Below are positions 58,819 through 64,000 of a DNA stretch of 64,000 nt, one piece after another. The position numbers and the translations under genes were made by a program. The number at the start of each line of letters is the position of its first letter. Positions within the stretch are counted from its first letter, which is position 1. Origin of the DNA: Chitinophaga terrae (ex Kim and Jung 2007) (GTDB lineage Bacteria > Bacteroidota > Bacteroidia > Chitinophagales > Chitinophagaceae); the NCBI RefSeq assembly GCF_900107795.1, contig NZ_FNRL01000027.1, positions 1 through 64,000 of the forward strand, given 5' to 3'. The notes under the pieces were generated by a model that had not been told where the DNA came from, searched no databases, and was given only the letters and a program-made list of their open reading frames with translations.

Positions 58819-59318
58819 GGAATTCAAAAAATTTAATGTTAGGGCAATAAGGGGTTCTGACAGCCGGAACAAGACTATCACGCCGGATAAACCGGCAAGA
58901 ACAATTACAATACGATAAAAGCAATATCCCTGTGCCGGGATGTACCAGATGCTACCTGGTCAGGCAATAAAACAGAATTTGGTTGTTACGGGACGTGGCG
59001 GCCCTGTCGCATTGAAACTTCATAAGTAATCATTTAGCGTTTAAGTAGAGAATTTTCATAACGTAAAAAGTTGCAGATCGATCAGCAGACACCGAAACAA
59101 AAAACAACAGCCGAATCTACAATAGCCCTATATATATAAATGGTACGAATCTCCAAAAGGATAGCAATAATGTCTAAATACGGTTCAACTGGGATTTAAA
59201 TACAGCGAAATTCTCCGCTGGATTAAAGATTTTCAATGTTATCACATCAATTAAGTGTCATTTAAACAATTAATAATCAACATCTATTTTTTCCAACGGA
59301 TAGCGTTGTCCCTCTTCA
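58819..59318. other. 500-bp promoter region of the xus-type operon
   Basis: No gene is visible in this region, which is AT-rich in its upstream half. It is the likely binding site for the HTCS regulator. I could not find a well-formed TAnnTTTG box on the - strand. A short hairpin (TTGCCGGTTTATCC area, around 58877-58899) is possible but weak. Confidence 0.5.
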
Positions 59319-61280
59319 TTATTTTTCTTTTCCTGAAAGACGTATATCCCGGATATGAATATCGCCCGGGGCGCCTCGGGGAAACCTCACAAAAAGATCA
59401 TGCTGCCCCGATACGGAACGGGAAAGCATATTTTTAAAAGATCCCTTTCCCTTAACAGGCACTTCAGCGATCTTTACTCCTTTCTCCAGGTCATCTATCC
59501 ACAATTCCAGCTTTCCTCCTTTACCTGCCCTGCCGGTTATTTCTACTGCTTTGGCCTCGCCGCCGGCGCCGAAATCAACTCCCGATATCATTATCCATCC
59601 GCCATGCACAGAAGAACTGGCAACTTCCTCTCCTTTTACTTTGCTTATACCATAATAATTACTTGCGCCGATTGCAGGTAGCGGCGAGAAACCGTCTTTA
59701 CCGGTAAAAGAATGAAAATCAACCGGGCCTTTCTCTGCGAACAAACCGATACTTGTACCAACCCAGCTGTTAAAATCCGGTTGCGCTTTGTCGATAGGCT
59801 TTGCACTGATAAATGGACCTATGTCCTGCCAGTTTTTACCATCTGCACTATAAAATCCTTTTAAATTGTGTTCAAACCTTTCCAGTTTAAGCCAGACATC
59901 TTTCCCTGCGCGATAAGGCATTTCTCTCAGCGCTGTATCCAATTGGAACACAATACGTGGATTGTTACCGGAAGCATAATAAAGCCGGGCAACTACACTT
60001 TGCTTCCCGTTAGTCAGGTAAATACCACCCAGGGCTCCGCTATCATCATTTACCTGTAGGCGTGTAACTGCTGCATAATAATGATCTGTCTCTTTCTGGA
60101 GGAGATGCGTTCGCCCGCTGTCTGGCAACAAACGGAGCCACCCTTTGCGTTGGGTGAGCGAATACTTTGCCGCTGCAGGTTTTGACAGGAAATGCCACCA
60201 GGCGCCCAGGCTGTCGGACCCGAAACGGTCGGAACGTACGCTGCGCCAGGGAGTATTGTCGTTTTCCAGCGCCGGTTTTACTACCGGCCCGCTTGACGGG
60301 GCTACGCCCCAGGGACGGTCTCCTTCCCAGATCACCTGGTAAAGCGATGTTTGTCTTCCCATTCCCGACCAGTCGTCGTTCCCCTTTTTTTCATAGCTCT
60401 GCCCTATTGTCCACCAGGTGCCATCTTCCAGCTGCACCGGGGCTGAAATATGATTAGGGCGCGGGAAAGCGTTGGCGGTATCGGTAATGGGTTTAAAGAA
60501 ATCGCCCAGGCGTTCCCATTTGGAGGAATCTGCCGTCAACGCGGTTGTCCTCAAAACATACTGCCCTCCGGACACGTCGCCTGCCGGGAAGTAATAGTAA
60601 TACCCGTTACGTTTACACATTACCGGGCCTTCCGCCCAGCTGTATTGCAAACGGGCATTGATCCAGTCGAGGTTGATCACCGAATCGGTAAGCTGGCCAT
60701 CGGGGCCTAATGCCTGCAAACGGTTAACTTTCTGCCCGTTTTTGATCACCATATAAGGTTTGCCATCATCCACGAAAATTGAGTTGTCGTACCCCAGCGG
60801 GCCTGTTACCGGGTTTTCTTTTACCCTCACCGGCGCCGACCAGGGTCCTTCCGGCGAAGAAGCTTTGGAGAACCATTGCCCGCCGGCTGAAAAATAGATC
60901 CAGTAAGAGCCATAGAAATAAGTAATGGCGCCCTGCCATACCCCGCCACCAGGACGGTCGGATACCATACCGGCGCTGGATGGCGGTAATACGCGGCCAA
61001 TCACTTTCCAGTGTACAAGGTCTTTGGAATGATAGACAGGGAGGTATGGATTGAAGTGGAAAGAAGAACCACAGTGATAGAAATCATTACCTACTTTCAG
61101 CAAAGTAGGATCAGGATGATCACCGGGTAAAACTGGATTGACATAAGTGCGAACCGAAGAGTAAAAAGCCGTTGACTCCTTTGTACCGGGAGGCCGGGCA
61201 GGGCCGCTTTGTTGAGCATAGCCATCCTGCATTGCCGTAAGCAAACAGGCAAAAACAAAAGCTGCTGATCTTCTAACCAT
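59319..61280 (-). CDS. Secreted GH43 beta-xylosidase/arabinofuranosidase with C-terminal modules
   Basis: This protein of about 653 aa has a signal peptide (SAAFVFACLLTAMQDGYAQ) when started at the ATG at 61280. The five-bladed propeller of GH43 carries the catalytic trio: base Asp57 in HPDPTLL, the pKa-tuning Asp165 in GYDNSIF, and acid Glu217 in WAEGPVM. A second beta-sandwich (about 335-510, VWLKLERFEHNLKGFYSADGKNWQ) is of the GH43 C2/DUF1349 type. The last 140 residues resemble a CBM6-type binding module (FGAGGEAKAVEITGRAGKGGKLELWID). It removes xylose or arabinose from xylan fragments; which one cannot be decided. It precedes the xus-type operon by 500 bp. Confidence 0.94.
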   Translation of the reverse strand: MVRRSAAFVFACLLTAMQDGYAQQSGPARPPGTKESTAFYSSVRTYVNPVLPGDHPDPTLLKVGNDFYHCGSSFHFNPYLPVYHSKDLVHWKVIGRVLPPSSAGMVSDRPGGGVWQGAITYFYGSYWIYFSAGGQWFSKASSPEGPWSAPVRVKENPVTGPLGYDNSIFVDDGKPYMVIKNGQKVNRLQALGPDGQLTDSVINLDWINARLQYSWAEGPVMCKRNGYYYYFPAGDVSGGQYVLRTTALTADSSKWERLGDFFKPITDTANAFPRPNHISAPVQLEDGTWWTIGQSYEKKGNDDWSGMGRQTSLYQVIWEGDRPWGVAPSSGPVVKPALENDNTPWRSVRSDRFGSDSLGAWWHFLSKPAAAKYSLTQRKGWLRLLPDSGRTHLLQKETDHYYAAVTRLQVNDDSGALGGIYLTNGKQSVVARLYYASGNNPRIVFQLDTALREMPYRAGKDVWLKLERFEHNLKGFYSADGKNWQDIGPFISAKPIDKAQPDFNSWVGTSIGLFAEKGPVDFHSFTGKDGFSPLPAIGASNYYGISKVKGEEVASSSVHGGWIMISGVDFGAGGEAKAVEITGRAGKGGKLELWIDDLEKGVKIAEVPVKGKGSFKNMLSRSVSGQHDLFVRFPRGAPGDIHIRDIRLSGKEK

Positions 61281-61465
61281 GTGACAATATTGTTTATTGA
61301 AAAAGCAAGGTAATCCTGCCTTTTTCAACTATCTGCCACAAATGTCGAAATGATGAGTAATAATGTTTATCAACCGGAAAGAAAATTGTTCTGACTTATT
61401 TTTAAAAAGGAAAGGGCGCTGCAGATAACTCCGCAACACCCCTTCATTTTGCAAGTACGTGATAT

Positions 61466-62590
61466 TTAGTTCCAGCTATTCGCTACATCCCCGCTCACGT
61501 TCGGGTTTGTGTCTTTCTCCTGTTGCGGGATCGGCAACAGTACATTCTTATCCTGGAATGTTTCTGCATTGTATTGCGCTTTCAGTTCCTTATTCAACTC
61601 CTGCTTCAACAGGCCCCAACGCAGCAGGTCGAAGTACCTCGACTGCTCTCCGCCTAATTCCAGGCGCCGTTCTCTCATCAGGATCTGCATGGCATTGTCT
61701 TTATTACCAAGGGTTGTGAATTCGAAAGCGCCGGAACGACGACGTACGTCATTGATGAATGGTTTCGCCGCATCGGGATTCCCTGCCTGGATGTAGGTTT
61801 CGGCGATCATCAACAAAACATCTGCATACCTGATCACCAGGGAGTTGATCCCGCTGGCAGGGCCGCCATAGCTTTTCACATCCTCATAATACTGGTATTT
61901 GCGCCAGCGATAACCACCTTCACTGGAAGTAAATGGAAACGGAATAGTACCTCCGGGGCAACGATTACAGTAGTCAGTTTTTCCACCGCTGGCAGCATCG
62001 CCATAGAAAGTGGATTTCGCGCGGGGATCAAGATAATCTTTGTTCGTTTCGTCTTTATACTTGAATGAAGCTACCAGGGCATCGGATACATAAACATTTC
62101 TCCAGTCGTTGAAGCCATATTCCTGCGCCCTGTCGCTATGCGTAGCTTTGTTTCCCCAGGTTTCCTGGCCGCCGAACACGTAGTACTGGTTCCCGATACC
62201 CCAGTCCGTCCATTTTGCATGCATTACCTGGAATATGATTTCAGGGTTGGACTGATTGGATTCGGTGAACAGGTCGTCATATTTTGGACTTAATATATAG
62301 GTGTAAGGAGCCTGCGTCAGCGGCAGCAAAGTAGTATTAGCCTGCTGGTATTTTTTCTGGTAGAGATACGCCCTGCCCAGCAACGCAATAGCGGCGCCTT
62401 TGGTAGCCCTTCCCAGGTTAGCTGCCGGCTGGTCTTTAGGTAACGGAAGATCGGCAATGGCAGCGGTCAGGTCATCTTCTACCGCTTTCCATAATTCTTC
62501 TGTGCTGTTGCGCTTCGGGTACAGGTTATTAACTGCTTCAGTGTAGCTGTTGCGCAGCGGCACTCTTCCCCAGAGCGTTACCAGTTGCAT
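61466..62590 (-). pseudogene. SusD/RagB gene lacking its N-terminal part
   Basis: The frame encodes the last 374 residues of a SusD-type protein: LVTLWGRVPL, the TPR-type AIALLGRAYLYQKKYQQA, VIRYADVLLMIAETYIQAGN and the C-terminal LMRERRLELGGEQSRYFDLLRWG. A full protein of this type here is 588-628 aa, so the signal peptide, lipobox and about 200 residues are missing. The homology begins directly at 62590, where the HTCS fragment ends. It cannot be exported and should be non-functional. It is the downstream half of a deletion scar. Confidence 0.9.
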
Positions 62591-63660
62591 ATTTGCTGGT
62601 ATAGCGGGAAATGAGGACTGCTTTCATGGAAATAGTTCACTCCTTTTTTAAATGTTCCTAACCAGATGATACCTGCATCATCTTTAAATATTGCGTTAAT
62701 ACTATTCTGCCCCAGGCTTTTTTCTTCTCTTTCGTTGTGAAGAACATAGGATACCTCTCCGTTCTGTTTATCAACCAGGTTGATGCCTCCATGATCTGTG
62801 GCGATCCAGATACGTTTATTATTATCGGCTGCAATGCCGTTAATGATATCATTGTTGAGGCGCAGCTGCCCTGCGTTCTTTTGCAACAGCTGCATTTTAC
62901 CGGAAGCAGGTTGATAATAAAAGGCGCCTTTTACCTGCCCTGCCCTGTAAAGCCAGATATCATTATCCGGATCAACGAATATTTTATAATCTACCGATGA
63001 TTCTCCTGTTACCGTTGCAACACCGGTATTCCGGCGCAGCGCTTTTCTGCCGTTCCTGTCCCACTGTTCCAGCACTCCTTCAGCATACACCATCCAGATA
63101 TTGCCCTGGTGATCGGTTGCCATCCCGGTAACATTATCTGAATAAAGCGTTCCTCTGTTTTTACTATAATGCGTGCTTTTACGGGTAGCGGGATTGTACC
63201 TGTAAACGCCTTTACCTGTTACTACAAACCAGTAGCAGCCGGCAGAATCGGGAACGATGGCGGTAAATTCTTCGTTGGGCAGTTCCATGGCAGCCAGGCG
63301 GTTCTGCAGGTGAACAGTGAACCGTTCGGTGCCGGGGTCGTATATATTCCAGCCGTTGGGAGTTTGCACCCACAGGAGATGATGGGGACCTTGCACTACC
63401 TGGTTGATGTAATCGTCGCTTAGCGTGGTTGTGTCGCCGGGTTTATGCCTGAATACTCTGAAGCTGTAGCCGTCGAACCGGTTAAGCCCTGCCATGGTGC
63501 CAAACCACATGAACCCTGCATTATCTTTTGTAATGCAGTTTATCTGGTTGCTCGACAAGCCCATCTTGCTATCCACCGTTTCAAACTGCCGGGGATAGCT
63601 TTGAGCTGTCAGCACCTGGCTAACAGCCATCAGCACTATTAATACGGGTAATCTAAACAT
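62578..63660 (-). pseudogene. HTCS regulator truncated after the first propeller
   Basis: The frame encodes about 360 residues of the sensor part of a hybrid two-component regulator. It has a signal peptide (LIVLMAVSQVLTAQ), the start signature MGLSSNQINCITKDNAGFMW and Reg_prop repeats such as KRIWIATDHGGINLV and GIIWLGTFKKGVNYF. It then stops after FPLYQQICNW. The second propeller, membrane helix, kinase, receiver and HTH are all absent; the intact HTCS in this window is 1379 aa. The last four residues are read from the SusD remnant in a different frame. The gene is therefore broken, although a periplasmic propeller could still be made. Confidence 0.9.
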
Positions 63661-63729
63661 GGAACTGCTGGAATTTAAAGGCAATTGGCAGAAGTCAAAT
63701 ATAACGCTATGCTGGCTTTCCGGCGCTAA

Positions 63730-64000
63730 TTATCTTATTTTATTTTGAATAGCTGTGATGATGTTTAGGCATTCTTCCAGGCGCTGATAGTGTACGCTGG
63801 CATCGATAGCCAGGTCTTTTTTTGTTACCGGCACTCCGGCGAGAAATGCTTCCAGGTTGGAAAGATATCGTACCGGTTCCCCGTATAATACATTGTACAT
63901 TTCGTCGTTCAGTTTATCTCCTTCCGCTTGCAGCGCAGGGCTCACCAGGTCGTTGACGCCCCTCAGCTGCTGCATTACCTGGCTCATTTTCCCTTTCAAT
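63730..64000 (-). CDS. Unidentified protein, C-terminal part (cut by window edge)
   Basis: The frame is open through the right edge and ends at 63730. The visible 90 residues are helical and polar, with LNDEMYNVLYGEPVRYLSNLEAFLAGVP and a final ECLNIITAIQNKIR. The look is that of the helical tail behind a BNR/VPS10-type propeller, but I am not sure and do not assign a family. It is on the same strand as the truncated HTCS, 69 bp ahead of it. Confidence 0.5.
   Translation of the reverse strand, partial: LKGKMSQVMQQLRGVNDLVSPALQAEGDKLNDEMYNVLYGEPVRYLSNLEAFLAGVPVTKKDLAIDASVHYQRLEECLNIITAIQNKIR

Noticed and set aside
62578..63660. Intact periplasmic sensor protein
   Set aside because: The frame ends inside another gene's sequence and lacks all signalling domains, so a deletion remnant is the better reading.

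Overview
The window looks like chromosome of a Bacteroidota species, most likely a Chitinophaga-type member of the Chitinophagaceae. The reasons are three SusC/SusD pairs plus a SusD remnant, two FecI/FecR-type sigma/anti-sigma sets, a hybrid two-component regulator, -7 boxes of the TAnnTTTG type, little use of Shine-Dalgarno sites, and YD-repeat proteins with DUF6443- and DUF5977-like parts. All family names are from reading the translations; no search was run.

Layout. 1-4.6 kb: the 3' end of an IS4-type transposase beside an orphan FecR anti-sigma gene. A + strand cassette (AraC-type HTH, SDR, DoxX-like membrane protein, GNAT) separates that gene from an ECF sigma gene. 4.7-19.5 kb (- strand): a peptide-directed Sus-like locus of ECF sigma, FecR, SusC (with STN domain), SusD, a small lipoprotein and the enzyme block M14 carboxypeptidase - M20 amidohydrolase - M14 carboxypeptidase. 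19.7-24.4 kb: a short MG2-type protein, a TPP riboswitch reading into an acyl-CoA-dehydrogenase/flavin-monooxygenase-like gene, a 292-bp inverted repeat, an aldo/keto reductase and an AraC-MGMT repair fusion. 24.4-32.3 kb: carbohydrate enzymes (DUF1080 lipoprotein, parallel beta-helix protein, GH71/99-like protein, GH10 xylanase) mixed with a small repeat protein, a DUF2809-like membrane protein and a methyltransferase.

32.6-36.8 kb: an intact hybrid two-component system (HTCS) divergent from GH10. 36.8-47.8 kb: a polymorphic-toxin island with a two-protein RHS system, its immunity gene, a displaced second toxin C-terminus with its own immunity gene, and a scrap of rhs core. 48.1-58.8 kb: a SusC-SusD-SusC-SusD-DUF1735/DUF5627 operon with the gene order of the xylan utilisation system (xusABCDE), followed upstream by a GH43 gene. 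61.4-63.7 kb: a deletion scar in which the front of a second HTCS runs directly into the back of a SusD gene. The window ends in an unidentified partial gene.

How it fits together. The HTCS, GH10, GH43 and xus-type operon probably form one xylan/arabinoxylan system, now split by the RHS island. The M14/M20 block would digest peptides imported by its SusCD pair under sigma/anti-sigma control. The most unusual items are the orphan toxin module placed exactly behind an immunity gene, the 99-aa protein with Phe-based 11-residue repeats (possibly the 7_1-knot family), the TPP riboswitch in front of a flavoprotein not usually linked to thiamine, and the long inverted repeat that contains variable-number short units.
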